Numbered from the stretch's first letter, positions 16,701-24,468 are shown. The stretch: 64,000 nucleotides of DNA from Mangrovibacterium diazotrophicum (GCF_003610535.1 NZ_RAPN01000001.1:1909320-1973319); one strand, 5' to 3'. Notes: generated by a model not told the origin, from the sequence alone. Numbers and translations are program-made.

Positions 16701-17992
16701 CACTGGGAGAAAGCGGCTCTCAGACATTTACCTTTGAAGAAACAGAAGAGCCGGTTAGAAATCTGTCGGCAGCACCACCAGTTGCCGAAAGTAAGAAATC
16801 ACTATCGGGAGAAACCAATCCATTTGCAAATCTCAACCTGTTTTATGGCCAAATTACCGATGCTGAAACCGGGTCCCCAATCTCGTTTGCCGACCTGAGC
16901 CAGGCTTCGCCGTATTACCACGAATGCACCAACAGCGCCGGCGAGTTTTTCATTTCAGCCGACAGGTTGAAAAAGGATCAGCCGATTCAGGTGTCATCAC
17001 CGGGCTATCAATCGCAAAATATTAGCCTACCAGCCGATAAAAATTCGGTTATTCATATTGAACTGAAAAAAGAACCAATTGCAAAGGCAGAAAAGTCAAC
17101 CAAAGCGATCAGCATTGTTCGGAACGCGATTCGCAGTTCACGACAACTTTATGCCTCTGAAGAAACTTACCAGGGCTACAACCGCGAAACTGTGGCTATT
17201 GATGGCAATGTTTACGGCATTTACGAAATGGCCTTCAACTATTCCAACGCCGGCTCTCCCGGCATCCCTTCCGCCATTCGATTCGAGACCGCCAAGTTCA
17301 AAAACATGGAGGATAAAAACGGGCATAAGCTGATGATGCTGAAGCCCAATCACCGCAGCTTATTCTATCCGCTGAAAGCCGACGTGCTGGCTATGGCACC
17401 CGAGTTCTGGCAAGCAGGAAATTCCGATGATTTCGACTACGAAGAGATCGGTCAAGTTGAATACGACGGTGAACCTTGCTACAAAATACAATTCAGGCAG
17501 AACGATAAATTGGTTCTGGCGCTGCAAAGCGGCATTCTCTATATTGGCAAACAAAGCGGAGCCCTGCGCTACGCAGCCTGGGGTACTTCGCCCGATAAGC
17601 GCAAATATGTCAGCTACACCAGCTACCTGCAATCCAACCCGATGGAATACGATGTGCAGGTAACAGACGACTACAACGAGGCTAGCTACGCTATGCAAAA
17701 CGGACAACTTCAGCTACAGGGAACCAGCAGACAATTAACTGTTTTAGTGAATGGGCAAAACTACCTGCAGTTCAACAACCGGTTGTCAATCGTCGGGAAA
17801 AGCCAACGGAGCTATAAAAATTTAACTCAGAAAAATTCCGACCTGTTGATTGAAGACCTTCAAAGTAAACACATGCTAGTAAAAGATGCAGCTTACCAAA
17901 TTGAGCCTTGGGTGAACCAGGGAATCGTCAAACCGGAGCAAAAGTTAATGAATGATGCAGCGTATTTGCATGATATTGGCTTGTACAGGTAG
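13763..17992 (+). CDS. Large secreted MG2 / plug-like / carboxypeptidase-regulatory-domain protein
   Basis: A 1409-residue exported protein with a signal peptide at about residues 1-22. The N-terminal region (about 38-140) resembles the macroglobulin MG2 domain (EKLYVQTNSNQYLPGDTVWL), and further beta domains follow to about 640. A TonB plug-like segment lies near 730-800 (WDLLDDQIPGLKIEQNLFDP), and an A2M-like ISIPTG region near 960. A CarboxypepD_reg-like domain (about 1027-1110: FYGQITDAETGSPISFADLS) precedes a C-terminal domain of the kind found in other such Bacteroidota proteins. No alpha-2-macroglobulin thioester motif and no C-terminal transmembrane barrel is visible. It is probably an envelope protein of unknown task, transcribed alone. 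Confidence 0.75.
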   Translation: MQSKLKLVLLFIVISVCKAYPQNNFPQQAVSQLNRYILGNIQEKLYVQTNSNQYLPGDTVWLKPSLVNAINHKPVGIEYLFYVDLISPDNKLVAHQLLTLENGFSQGALILDQKLAAGKYKLLAYTNYMRNFDADFLFQKTITVLSNANDQTEWEFSSKIKATENGDSVYVKMYAKTRNGRELNESINVYLQLARGTILGGSCPLINNAGSFHFFVPDSLRLPVALLSVKPKRATTASEKYRISLSVQQPDLQFLPEGGNLVPDQENRVAFRCVDSDGNPLNVEGAIIKNDGTTVCSFATEYEGTGSLNLPPKAGQTYSALITYRDSVFSYNLPEIYENAYSLQLIEQDADSVHFAMLKSGDTTPNFLLLGHCRGNTKYMGTGVLESPRTEITVPTKDFPEGILTFTLFVNRIPLAERLVYLDKDEEIRFKLMKSLTADSNATSNYRLQASRKDGSPVNGNFSVVGWNSKLENSLDSLENIHNYLQLSSDLQGEVLSNTEVFNSTNPNRNHLRDLMLMTYGWRRFNWVDIMRFGNEQLAYQPEKELYMQGTIYRALSGKPVPENFEISIVLQQKNSVHIDKTATDSNGRFRFTIPAFADSANLTFQTKNKKEKPKDYLVDLETNLEQFHINSINFDKVTKIYSAPLVSNRASVSKVEELSNAAKEANAADLIAEIHPPRKDNYYYPGKDTFLIEEVEARSNYINKRDSLIDLIGQSDAAIESTQLRQIIEERPWYSNIWDLLDDQIPGLKIEQNLFDPAGIKEGFFVEGIQYNLVFSIDPSRSIYFRVPDNPSGYLYIFVDHDLVNDSRIPKYTYLENMDPGEIESIDFIARPKYYDASLNSSKSTTDIIGNILRENIGEEIDNHLSTDVSTLIFDLTRKLDDRIAFPPSFLFIRTKSKSGLIYDRAKGLQSLFLTGISPQREFYVPKYRASASNPANQFRKTALWEPEIVTDTAGFATISIPTGVINSNTILQIQGISALGESGSQTFTFEETEEPVRNLSAAPPVAESKKSLSGETNPFANLNLFYGQITDAETGSPISFADLSQASPYYHECTNSAGEFFISADRLKKDQPIQVSSPGYQSQNISLPADKNSVIHIELKKEPIAKAEKSTKAISIVRNAIRSSRQLYASEETYQGYNRETVAIDGNVYGIYEMAFNYSNAGSPGIPSAIRFETAKFKNMEDKNGHKLMMLKPNHRSLFYPLKADVLAMAPEFWQAGNSDDFDYEEIGQVEYDGEPCYKIQFRQNDKLVLALQSGILYIGKQSGALRYAAWGTSPDKRKYVSYTSYLQSNPMEYDVQVTDDYNEASYAMQNGQLQLQGTSRQLTVLVNGQNYLQFNNRLSIVGKSQRSYKNLTQKNSDLLIEDLQSKHMLVKDAAYQIEPWVNQGIVKPEQKLMNDAAYLHDIGLYR

Positions 17993-18015
17993 AAGACATT
18001 TAAAATCATGAGTTA

Positions 18016-18046
18016 ATGACGGGCATTTGTCCGTCATAGCTTTTTT
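18016..18046 (+). terminator. Terminator after the MG2/plug gene
   Basis: ATGACGG at 18016-18022 pairs with CCGTCAT at 18031-18037, followed by AGC and six T residues at 18041-18046. Confidence 0.8.
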
Positions 18047-18068
18047 GTCGTTCTGAGACTTCTTGCCG

Positions 18069-18171
18069 AGCCGAAATTTTCGAAAAGTTGAAACGTTTCA
18101 ATTTTCGGGTTTCGAAATTTTCGACAGGAAGAAAATAACGGATTTGAGCCTTTCGAAATTTTCGACAGGAA
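18069..18171. repeat. Three CGAAATTTTCGA palindromes
   Basis: The 12-base palindrome-like word CGAAATTTTCGA occurs at 18072-18083, 18113-18124 and 18154-18165, exactly 41 bases apart. The last two copies extend to a shared TTTCGAAATTTTCGACAGGAA (18110-18130 and 18151-18171). The family differs from the other two palindrome families in the window. Confidence 0.8.
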
Positions 18172-18246
18172 CAAACGGCAAAAAAAGGCTGTCCAAAAGA
18201 CCAGTGAGCTTTTTTGCCAGCCTCTTTTCCTGCATCGTTTTTATTT

Positions 18247-18422
18247 CACCCCTTCAGGGTTGGTCTTATTCTGCCAATTCTATTCTAAAATAATACCATC
18301 CCTTCGGGATTGAGAAAGATTCCGCATAGAGAATAAAAAACATATCAAAGGCAAAATCCGAAGGATTGAAATTATTGTAGAAATGCTGTAATTTTAAGGA
18401 AACGAACCCCAAAGGGGTGAAA
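18247..18422. repeat. Palindrome array upstream of transposase 2 (ACCCCTTCGGGGT type)
   Basis: Four related palindromes lie 50-60 bases apart: CACCCCTTCAGGGTT (18247-18261), CATCCCTTCGGGATTG (18297-18312), ATCCGAAGGATTGAAAT (about 18355-18371) and CCCCAAAGGGGTGAAAT (about 18406-18423). The first two are direct and the last two inverted, so the set is head-to-head. The array ends about 20 bases before the Y1 transposase start and is its likely substrate. Confidence 0.8.
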
Positions 18423-18443
18423 TATCAGACTAAGCCAACAACC

Positions 18444-18905
18444 ATGCCCGGAACCTATTCCAAAATCTATATCCAAATCATTTTCGCGGTAAAAGGCAGG
18501 ACAAACCAAATTAGCACAAACTGGCAACACGAACTTTACAGCTACATTGCAGGCATTGTTAAAAACAAAGGGCACAAACCAATCATTGTCAACGGGGCAA
18601 AAGATCACATTCATATATTTGTTGGATTAAATCCGTCGAGAGCTCTATCCGATTTGGTGAGAGATATCAAAAATAACTCAAGTAACTTCATCAACTCAAA
18701 AGGATTTCTACCCGGAAAATTCGCATGGCAGGAGGGTTATGGCGCATTTTCATACTCTGAGTCACAAATCGAGCACGTGTATCAATATATTCTGAACCAA
18801 GATAAACACCACAAAACAAAGACTTTCAAGGAAGAATATATCGGATTCTTGTCTAAGTTTCAAGTTGACTACGACGAACGTTACCTGTTTGAATGGCTAG
18901 AATAA
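18444..18905 (+). CDS. IS200/IS605-like Y1 (HUH) transposase, candidate RAYT 2
   Basis: A 153-residue protein from ATG 18444; the GTG at 18417 overlaps the last palindrome and is rejected. HUH motif DHIHIF (His55, His57) and probable catalytic Tyr115 in YQYILNQDKHH are intact, at the same positions as in the copy at 7829-8290. There is no TnpB. The neighbouring palindromes are of the CCCTTCGGG type, unlike those of the first transposase, so each enzyme appears to have its own repeat family. Confidence 0.9.
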   Translation: MPGTYSKIYIQIIFAVKGRTNQISTNWQHELYSYIAGIVKNKGHKPIIVNGAKDHIHIFVGLNPSRALSDLVRDIKNNSSNFINSKGFLPGKFAWQEGYGAFSYSESQIEHVYQYILNQDKHHKTKTFKEEYIGFLSKFQVDYDERYLFEWLE

Positions 18906-18920
18906 ACTGTGCTTTTCAAC

Positions 18921-18950
18921 AAAAAAGCCTGCCTTGCGTGCAAGACAGAC
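18921..18950 (-). terminator. Terminator of the 2-oxoacid:ferredoxin oxidoreductase operon
   Basis: CTGCCTTGC and GCAAGACAG (about 18929-18949) form a hairpin with one mismatch. On the minus strand it is followed by six T residues (the A run at 18921-18926), as expected for the leftward operon that ends at 18986. Confidence 0.75.
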
Positions 18951-18985
18951 TCTTCTATTCAATATAGGCGATAAAAATAAAAATG

Positions 18986-19537
18986 TCAAAGTTCCAGAAC
19001 GGGTTCCAGGTGTTCCTGCCCGGCTTCAATCGCTTCTAGGTTCATCGGGATCAGTTTATGGTGACGCTCGGGAAGTGATTTTTCCAGTCCTTTGCGAATA
19101 CTATCGAGTGCCACAACCGGCTTCACTCGAAGGTAAGCTCCAAGCACCACCATGTTGAAGGTTTTCACGTTGCCCATCTCGGCGGCAATTTTGGTCCCGT
19201 CAATTTTGTAAATATTGATATCGGTACGTGTTGGCGGGTGTACAATTCCATTGGGGTCGTACAACAAAGTACCGCCCGGCTTCACCTCGTGTTCAAACTT
19301 ATCCAGCGACTGCTGATTCAGGATGATGGCTGTATCGAACTCGTGCAGAATGGGCGAACTGATTCGGTCGTCGCTCAGGATGACTGTCACGTTAGCTGTT
19401 CCGCCACGCATCTCCGGTCCGTAGGAAGGAAACCAGGTTACCTCCTGCCCTTGCATAACACCCGAATAGGCCAGAATTTTTCCCATGGATAGCACGCCCT
19501 GACCACCAAATCCGGCTATGATAATTTCTTCTGTCAT
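18986..19537 (-). CDS. 2-oxoacid:ferredoxin oxidoreductase, gamma subunit
   Basis: A 183-residue subunit beginning MTEEIIIAGFGGQGVLSMGKIL, with the GFGGQGV glycine loop and the SYGPEMRGGTANV segment conserved in gamma domains of the pyruvate/2-ketoisovalerate/2-oxoglutarate ferredoxin oxidoreductases. It is the last gene of a ferredoxin-alpha-beta-gamma operon and overlaps the beta gene by 4 bases. The subunit takes part in CoA binding and assembly of the complex, which converts a 2-oxoacid plus CoA to an acyl-CoA, CO2 and reduced ferredoxin. Confidence 0.93.
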   Translation of the reverse strand: MTEEIIIAGFGGQGVLSMGKILAYSGVMQGQEVTWFPSYGPEMRGGTANVTVILSDDRISSPILHEFDTAIILNQQSLDKFEHEVKPGGTLLYDPNGIVHPPTRTDINIYKIDGTKIAAEMGNVKTFNMVVLGAYLRVKPVVALDSIRKGLEKSLPERHHKLIPMNLEAIEAGQEHLEPVLEL

Positions 19538-20349
19538 ACTAATTCAGATTTAAGGTTTTGTTGAAAATAAGCTTCCGGTCCCGCTTTCTCGCCGTCTTTG
19601 ATATCTCCGATCGGGTAGAACGGGAACATGTTATCTTCCATCCATTTGTTGGCTTCGATGGGCGTCAGACGCCACCCGGAGCTACAGGTGGAGACCACCT
19701 CAACAAAGGAAGTTCCTTTTTTCGCCATCGCATTTTCAAACGCTTTTTTCAGCGCTTTGCGGCACCGGCGCGATGACGCGGGTGTGTGAACCGATTGACG
19801 GGTCACGTAGCTTGTGCCCGGCAGCTGACCAATCAGCTCGGTTATTTTCAACGGATAACCATTGCGATCCAAATCCCGGCCACAAGGTGTAGTTGCGGTG
19901 ACTTGCCCCAGCAAAGTGGTTGGCGCCATCTGCCCACCGGTCATCCCGTAAATGGCATTGTTAATGAAAACCACCACGATATTCTCGCCGCGGTTGGCTG
20001 CGTGCATAATTTCGGCTGTACCAATCGACGCCAAATCACCGTCCCCCTGATAGGTAAACACGACCTTTTCGGGGTTCACGCGTGAGATTCCGGTAGCAAC
20101 GGCCGGCGCACGACCGTGAGCAGCTTCGTGCCAGTCAATATCGATGTAATTGTAGGCGAACACGCTACAGCCCACCGGCGACACGCCAATGGTTTTATCC
20201 TGGATTTCCAGTTCTTCGATGACTTCGGCCAACAGTTTGTGCACTACCCCGTGACTACAGCCCGGGCAGTAGTGCATTATTTTATCGTTGAGCAACTTTG
20301 GTTTCGAATAAATCAGGTTTTCTTCTTTGATGATATCCTTTAGTTCCAT
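19534..20349 (-). CDS. 2-oxoacid:ferredoxin oxidoreductase, beta (thiamine diphosphate-binding) subunit
   Basis: A 271-residue subunit. The thiamine diphosphate site is visible as GDGDLASIGTAEIMHAANRGENIVVVFIN in two parts around residues 97-125, with the metal-binding FINNAIYGMTGGQ region. Cysteines in HYCPGCSHG (residues 27-33) are the usual cluster ligands of beta subunits. The stop overlaps the gamma start, and the alpha subunit ends 3 bases upstream. Together the subunits decarboxylate a 2-oxoacid; the substrate may be a branched-chain 2-oxoacid or 2-oxoglutarate. Confidence 0.93.
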   Translation of the reverse strand: MELKDIIKEENLIYSKPKLLNDKIMHYCPGCSHGVVHKLLAEVIEELEIQDKTIGVSPVGCSVFAYNYIDIDWHEAAHGRAPAVATGISRVNPEKVVFTYQGDGDLASIGTAEIMHAANRGENIVVVFINNAIYGMTGGQMAPTTLLGQVTATTPCGRDLDRNGYPLKITELIGQLPGTSYVTRQSVHTPASSRRCRKALKKAFENAMAKKGTSFVEVVSTCSSGWRLTPIEANKWMEDNMFPFYPIGDIKDGEKAGPEAYFQQNLKSELV

Positions 20350-20352
20350 GGC

Positions 20353-21447
20353 TTACCCTCCGATTAGTTTTTTTTCCAACGCTTCAACCACTTCGCCCGG
20401 TGAAGGAATGATACCTCCCATCCGTCCGAAGTACAGCACCGGCTTCGACTCGCCGGCACAACCAACAGCCAGCCGAACATCTTCGATCATTTGTCCGGCA
20501 TTCATCTCAACAGTCAAAAATCCCTTTACCCGTTTGGCCAATTCTGCAATCGGCTTGCTAGGGAAGGGGAACAGCGTGATCGGACGAATCAGGCCAACTT
20601 TCAGCCCTTTTGCCCGTGCAATATCAACAGATTTTTGGCAGATGCGTGATGAAGATCCAAAAGCCACGAGGATGTACTCGGCATCGTCGCATTGAATCAT
20701 TTCATAACGAACTTCCTCGTCCTGCATCTTCTGGTATTTTTGCTGAAAACGCAGGTTATTTTGTTCCATCAGGGCTGAATCCAGCTCTAATGATGTAATC
20801 ACATTTTTGGAACGATTGGCTTTCTTGCCGGTGGTTGCCCAGCTTCCGTATTCAACCTCTATTTCAGCATCCGATTTTCGTGGGACGAATTCGCTCAGCT
20901 CTACTTTTTCCATCATCTGACCGATAGCACCATCAGCAAGAATCATCGCCGGATTCCGGTATTTGAAGGCCAGTTGAAAAGCCAGTTCCACAAAGTCATT
21001 CATCTCCTGAACCGAAGATGGTGCCAAAACAATCAGGCGGTAGTCGCCATGTCCTCCCCCTTTGGTCGACTGAAAATAGTCGGCCTGTGAAGGTTGGATG
21101 GTCCCTAAGCCCGGCCCGCCACGCTGCACGTTGACAATGACGCAAGGCAGCTCTGCCCCTGCTATGTACGAGATTCCTTCAGCCATCAGGCTGATCCCCG
21201 GACTCGACGACGAGGTCATTACTTTTTTTCCGGTGCCTGCAGCACCATAAACCATATTAATGGAGGCCACTTCACTTTCGGCCTGTAAAACCACCATGCC
21301 GGTTTCGTCCCATGGCTCGCGGGCCATCAGGGTTTCCATTACTTCCGACTGTGGCGTGATGGGGTAACCAAAGTAAGCATCGCAGCCGCAACGAATCGCA
21401 GCTTCGGCAATCACCTCGTTACCTTTCATTAATCTTAACTCTTTCAT
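20353..21447 (-). CDS. vorB: 2-oxoacid:ferredoxin oxidoreductase, alpha subunit (VorB-like)
   Basis: A 364-residue subunit starting MKELRLMKGNEVIAEAA, with the conserved FGYPITPQSEVMETL substrate-domain motif (about residues 26-40), SSPGISLMAEGI (about 81-92) and a C-terminal domain with the GQMIEDVRLAVG segment. The form resembles 3-methyl-2-oxobutanoate (2-ketoisovalerate) ferredoxin oxidoreductase VorB. 2-oxoglutarate (KorA) is the main alternative, since these families are not separable by eye. It overlaps the upstream ferredoxin gene by 4 bases, as in a coupled operon. Confidence 0.88.
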   Translation of the reverse strand: MKELRLMKGNEVIAEAAIRCGCDAYFGYPITPQSEVMETLMAREPWDETGMVVLQAESEVASINMVYGAAGTGKKVMTSSSSPGISLMAEGISYIAGAELPCVIVNVQRGGPGLGTIQPSQADYFQSTKGGGHGDYRLIVLAPSSVQEMNDFVELAFQLAFKYRNPAMILADGAIGQMMEKVELSEFVPRKSDAEIEVEYGSWATTGKKANRSKNVITSLELDSALMEQNNLRFQQKYQKMQDEEVRYEMIQCDDAEYILVAFGSSSRICQKSVDIARAKGLKVGLIRPITLFPFPSKPIAELAKRVKGFLTVEMNAGQMIEDVRLAVGCAGESKPVLYFGRMGGIIPSPGEVVEALEKKLIGG

Positions 21448-21686
21448 AGTTCAGCATTTTGAGGTTTCTTCACTCGGTAAACCGTAATGCAGGTATCCGG
21501 ACATATGACCGCGCAATTCGCGCATCCGATACATGCTTCCGGATTGTCCATAAATGAATAGTGATATCCCCTGCTGTTGACTTGCTTGTTCTGCGCCAAA
21601 ACCTGGTGAGGGCAAGCGACCACACACAGGCCACATCCTTTGCAGGCTTCAACATCAACCACAACAGCACCGATTACATTTGCCAT
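21444..21686 (-). CDS. 2-oxoacid:ferredoxin oxidoreductase, ferredoxin-like delta subunit
   Basis: An 80-residue 2[4Fe-4S] ferredoxin with two motifs: CKGCGLCVVACP (from about residue 15) and CIGCANCAVICP (from about residue 52). It is the first gene of the operon and overlaps the alpha subunit by 4 bases. It would relay electrons from the thiamine site to free ferredoxin. The promoter must lie in 21687-21880; I see no clear elements there. Confidence 0.92.
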   Translation of the reverse strand: MANVIGAVVVDVEACKGCGLCVVACPHQVLAQNKQVNSRGYHYSFMDNPEACIGCANCAVICPDTCITVYRVKKPQNAEL

Positions 21687-21880
21687 AGTTTTATTGTTTT
21701 AGATAGCGGTCTTTTCATACCGTTTCCACCAATTTGCTCATAGTTTTACAGAAAAAACATGACAAATTTTAGACGTGCCGCACAACATGAAAAGGCCGTT
21801 CGGTGATAAACCTTTGTTCACTCTCTCACAAAGCTATTCGATAGCGACAGCTTAGACCGCAACAATTGTTGCAAAACCGA

Positions 21881-22441
21881 TCAAATCTTATTGAGTATAC
21901 GAGTGAAGATGTTGCGATGGATACCTAAGTACGAAGCAACATGTTGGCGCTGTACGCGGGAAACAATTTCACTATGTTCTTTAACAAACATTTTTACCCG
22001 CTGCGATGCCGTAAGTGATTGAAGGGTGTGAACACGACGGAGGGCCATAACATAACTTTCCTCGGCCATGATGCGCACAAGCCGGTGAAGATCCGGGTGC
22101 TTTTCGAGCAAGTCGTCGTACTCGCTACGGTCGATATAAATCAATTCGGAATCTTCGTAAGCCCGAATAATTTCGGTCGATTCCTGCCCTGTCATAAAAG
22201 TTTCGTGACTGCTGATGATGCCATTGTCGGGGCAATAGAAAAAGCGGGAGATCCACTCTTGTCCCGACTCGGAAGTATAAGAGGCGTATAGCAGTCCGTT
22301 CAGCAACAAACCCAGCTTACGATTGGGTTCGCCGTAGTCCAGAAATACTTCGCCTTTTTTCAATTGAATTGGCTGGCGAGAAGCGAAAAAATCTTTGAGT
22401 TGCTCAAATGTTTGCTTGTATCCCGATCCAATGCCAGTCAT
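21881..22441 (-). CDS. Crp/Fnr-family transcriptional regulator
   Basis: A 186-residue protein with a cyclic-nucleotide-binding-type beta-roll (about residues 15-125: LKKGEVFLDYGEPNRKLGLLLNGLLY) and a C-terminal helix-turn-helix (about 145-186: TASQRVKMF, then QHVASYLGIHRNIFTRIL). It contains only one cysteine, so it is not an iron-sulfur Fnr sensor. It lies between the aminotransferase (12-base gap) and the oxidoreductase operon and is a reasonable candidate regulator of either. The effector is unknown. Confidence 0.88.
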   Translation of the reverse strand: MTGIGSGYKQTFEQLKDFFASRQPIQLKKGEVFLDYGEPNRKLGLLLNGLLYASYTSESGQEWISRFFYCPDNGIISSHETFMTGQESTEIIRAYEDSELIYIDRSEYDDLLEKHPDLHRLVRIMAEESYVMALRRVHTLQSLTASQRVKMFVKEHSEIVSRVQRQHVASYLGIHRNIFTRILNKI

Positions 22442-22453
22442 ATTCTGAGTTTA

Positions 22454-23767
22454 TTAATTTAGAGGAAAATCGTTGTGGAATTGGACCAATCGTTTTTCCA
22501 GATCGTCAAACTGATCGCGGCTCACATGTGACACACAGGCGCGCAAGCCTTCTTTTTCACTACCTGTGTTTTTCAAGCTGATGGCGCTAACCCCGTAATA
22601 AAGCAGATTGTGCAACAATTCTTCGCCAGTCATGCCCGGGTAGCCAACCGTGAAGTAAAAGCCATCGGCCACCAATTGATCGCCGTCTTTTTCATACACG
22701 ATATGAAAACCATTTTTCAGAAAAAGGTCTTTCATGATTCGGGCTTTCTCGCCATATTCCTTCACATCGTCCACAAAATTGAACTTGCCCTCGTTGGCCG
22801 CTTTAAACATGGCTGCCAAAGCGTATTGCGCCGAATGGCTGGTTCCGGATGAGATGGCATAAAGCACACGCTGCGTAATGGTATTTCCAAACGAATTACT
22901 GTGGAAACGCGGCTTCAGGTTTTCGTAATCGCGATTGTACAAAGCATCTGAAATGACCATGATGCCAATACGCTGACCGGCGTAGGAGAATATTTTAGAG
23001 CTGGAAATGAACAGCACGTAGTTGTCGGTGTAATGTGCAACCGTTGGCTGGTAGGGCGGCTCACCCGGTGTGTACAGGTTCTGTCGGAAATCCATGGCGA
23101 AATACGCCAAATCCTCCATCACAATCACATCGTACTTAGTAGCCAATTCGCCAATAATTTGCAATTCAGCCTCGGTAAAACAAATCCAGCTTGGGTTATT
23201 CGGGTTTGAATAAACAATCGAATTGATGTTTCCTTTGCTCAGGATACTTTCGAGTTTTGTCCGAAGACCTTCGCCACGGTAACTGAACACATCGAAAGTT
23301 TCGTAACGGCAGCCCATCACGAACATCTGCTGCTTTTGCACCGGAAAGCCCGGATCGATAAACAGCAACGTGTCCTTCTTCGGATCTACGTGACTGGCAA
23401 CCATAAAGGCCGAGTAAGTTCCCTGCATGGAACCAACGGACGGAATGCAACCCTGCGGCTTCACATCCACATTCATGAATAATTTTACAAAACGGGAAGC
23501 TTCTTCTTTCAACGGTTTGATACCGTCGATCATCGGGTACTTGGAGGCTACGCCCGATTTCAGCGCTTCAATTTCAGCCTCAACACCGACTTTGGCTGGT
23601 GGCAATCCGGGAACCCCCATTTCCATCCGAATAAACTTATCCGAACTTTTTTCTTCGACCGCATTGACCAGTGCTACAATTTCGCGGATCGTCGCATTTC
23701 CGACTTCGTCAATACGCAGTTGAGAAATACATTCATCAACCAGTTCCCGACTAAAAGGTGTGCTCAT
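22454..23767 (-). CDS. Pyridoxal-phosphate aminotransferase, class I/II
   Basis: A 437-residue fold-type I enzyme. I start at ATG 23767 (MSTPFSRELVDECIS), since the nine residues upstream to 23794 look non-coding. Visible motifs are the YSNPNNPSWICF segment, VIVMEDLAYFAMDFR and the PLP lysine region ISSSKIFSYAGQRIGI (about residue 270). The C-terminal HVSRDQFDDLEKRL is typical. Its place in a same-strand row with flavodoxin and prephenate dehydratase suggests an aromatic or branched-chain amino acid role, possibly the last step of phenylalanine synthesis; the substrate is inferred. Confidence 0.88.
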   Translation of the reverse strand: MSTPFSRELVDECISQLRIDEVGNATIREIVALVNAVEEKSSDKFIRMEMGVPGLPPAKVGVEAEIEALKSGVASKYPMIDGIKPLKEEASRFVKLFMNVDVKPQGCIPSVGSMQGTYSAFMVASHVDPKKDTLLFIDPGFPVQKQQMFVMGCRYETFDVFSYRGEGLRTKLESILSKGNINSIVYSNPNNPSWICFTEAELQIIGELATKYDVIVMEDLAYFAMDFRQNLYTPGEPPYQPTVAHYTDNYVLFISSSKIFSYAGQRIGIMVISDALYNRDYENLKPRFHSNSFGNTITQRVLYAISSGTSHSAQYALAAMFKAANEGKFNFVDDVKEYGEKARIMKDLFLKNGFHIVYEKDGDQLVADGFYFTVGYPGMTGEELLHNLLYYGVSAISLKNTGSEKEGLRACVSHVSRDQFDDLEKRLVQFHNDFPLN

Positions 23768-23926
23768 TGTGTAAAATCTTTCAGAAACCGCCACGCGCGG
23801 TCGTTAGTTTTTTCAGATCGATGGCAACTCTGCTGCGTCTATAGCAACAAAAGCCATTTGCATACAAATGTACCGCAATACAACTTGCCCGCAAATGACT
23901 ATTCTTATTTTTTAAAGGTGATCTTC

Positions 23927-24457
23927 TTAGAGACCGAAAGCAGCTTTCACTTCAGCCGCCCAGGCAGCTACGCGTTCGTCGGTCAATTCCGGTTCAAAAT
24001 CTTCGTCAACCGGCAGTCCCACGAATTTGTCGTCGACCAAAGCTTCCGAATCATCAAACTCGTAGCCTTCGGTATCAACAGGAGCAACAATAGCAGCATC
24101 AGGACTTACACTTTTAATTTCTTTGTACAAGCGTCCCATAGCATTCACAAAATGTCCAGGGTATGTAATGTGGTCGCCCAAACCAAAGATCGCGATGGAT
24201 TTTCCGGCGTAGTCAGCCTGAGAGATTTCAGGAAAAAACTTAGCCCAATCGGTATTTGAATATTCAGAATCCCAGGTTTCTTTACCAACTGTTGAAATTC
24301 CGAAAATGATTTTATCGTATTTTTCAATATCGGCCGCAGAAGCATCGTTTACCGATACCAGATCAACTAATTCCTCGCCGATAGCAGCCTGTACCTTTTG
24401 AGCTACCCGGTGAACTGATCCTTTCTCTGGGCCAAAGAATAATCCTACTTTACTCAT
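23927..24457 (-). CDS. Flavodoxin family protein with variant phosphate loop
   Basis: A 176-residue long-chain flavodoxin-like protein. The first strand and loop read VGLFFGPEKGSVHRVAQKV, where classical flavodoxins have a T-x-T-G-x-T phosphate loop. Later elements are typical: IFGISTVGKETWDSEYS near residue 50, GKSIAIFGLGDHITYPGHF near 87-105 and an acidic C-terminus. Flavodoxins carry single electrons for ferredoxin-linked enzymes, and an oxidoreductase operon lies two genes away. The altered loop may change FMN binding. It sits 11 bases after prephenate dehydratase. Confidence 0.85.
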   Translation of the reverse strand: MSKVGLFFGPEKGSVHRVAQKVQAAIGEELVDLVSVNDASAADIEKYDKIIFGISTVGKETWDSEYSNTDWAKFFPEISQADYAGKSIAIFGLGDHITYPGHFVNAMGRLYKEIKSVSPDAAIVAPVDTEGYEFDDSEALVDDKFVGLPVDEDFEPELTDERVAAWAAEVKAAFGL

Positions 24458-24468
24458 ATTACTATTTT

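Noticed and set aside
18063-18293. A 76-codon plus-strand ORF
   Set aside because: It is made of the CGAAATTTTCGA and CCCTTCGGG repeats and has no coding character.
18417-18443. GTG start for transposase 2
   Set aside because: It lies within the last palindrome, and the ATG at 18444 gives the same length and alignment as transposase 1.
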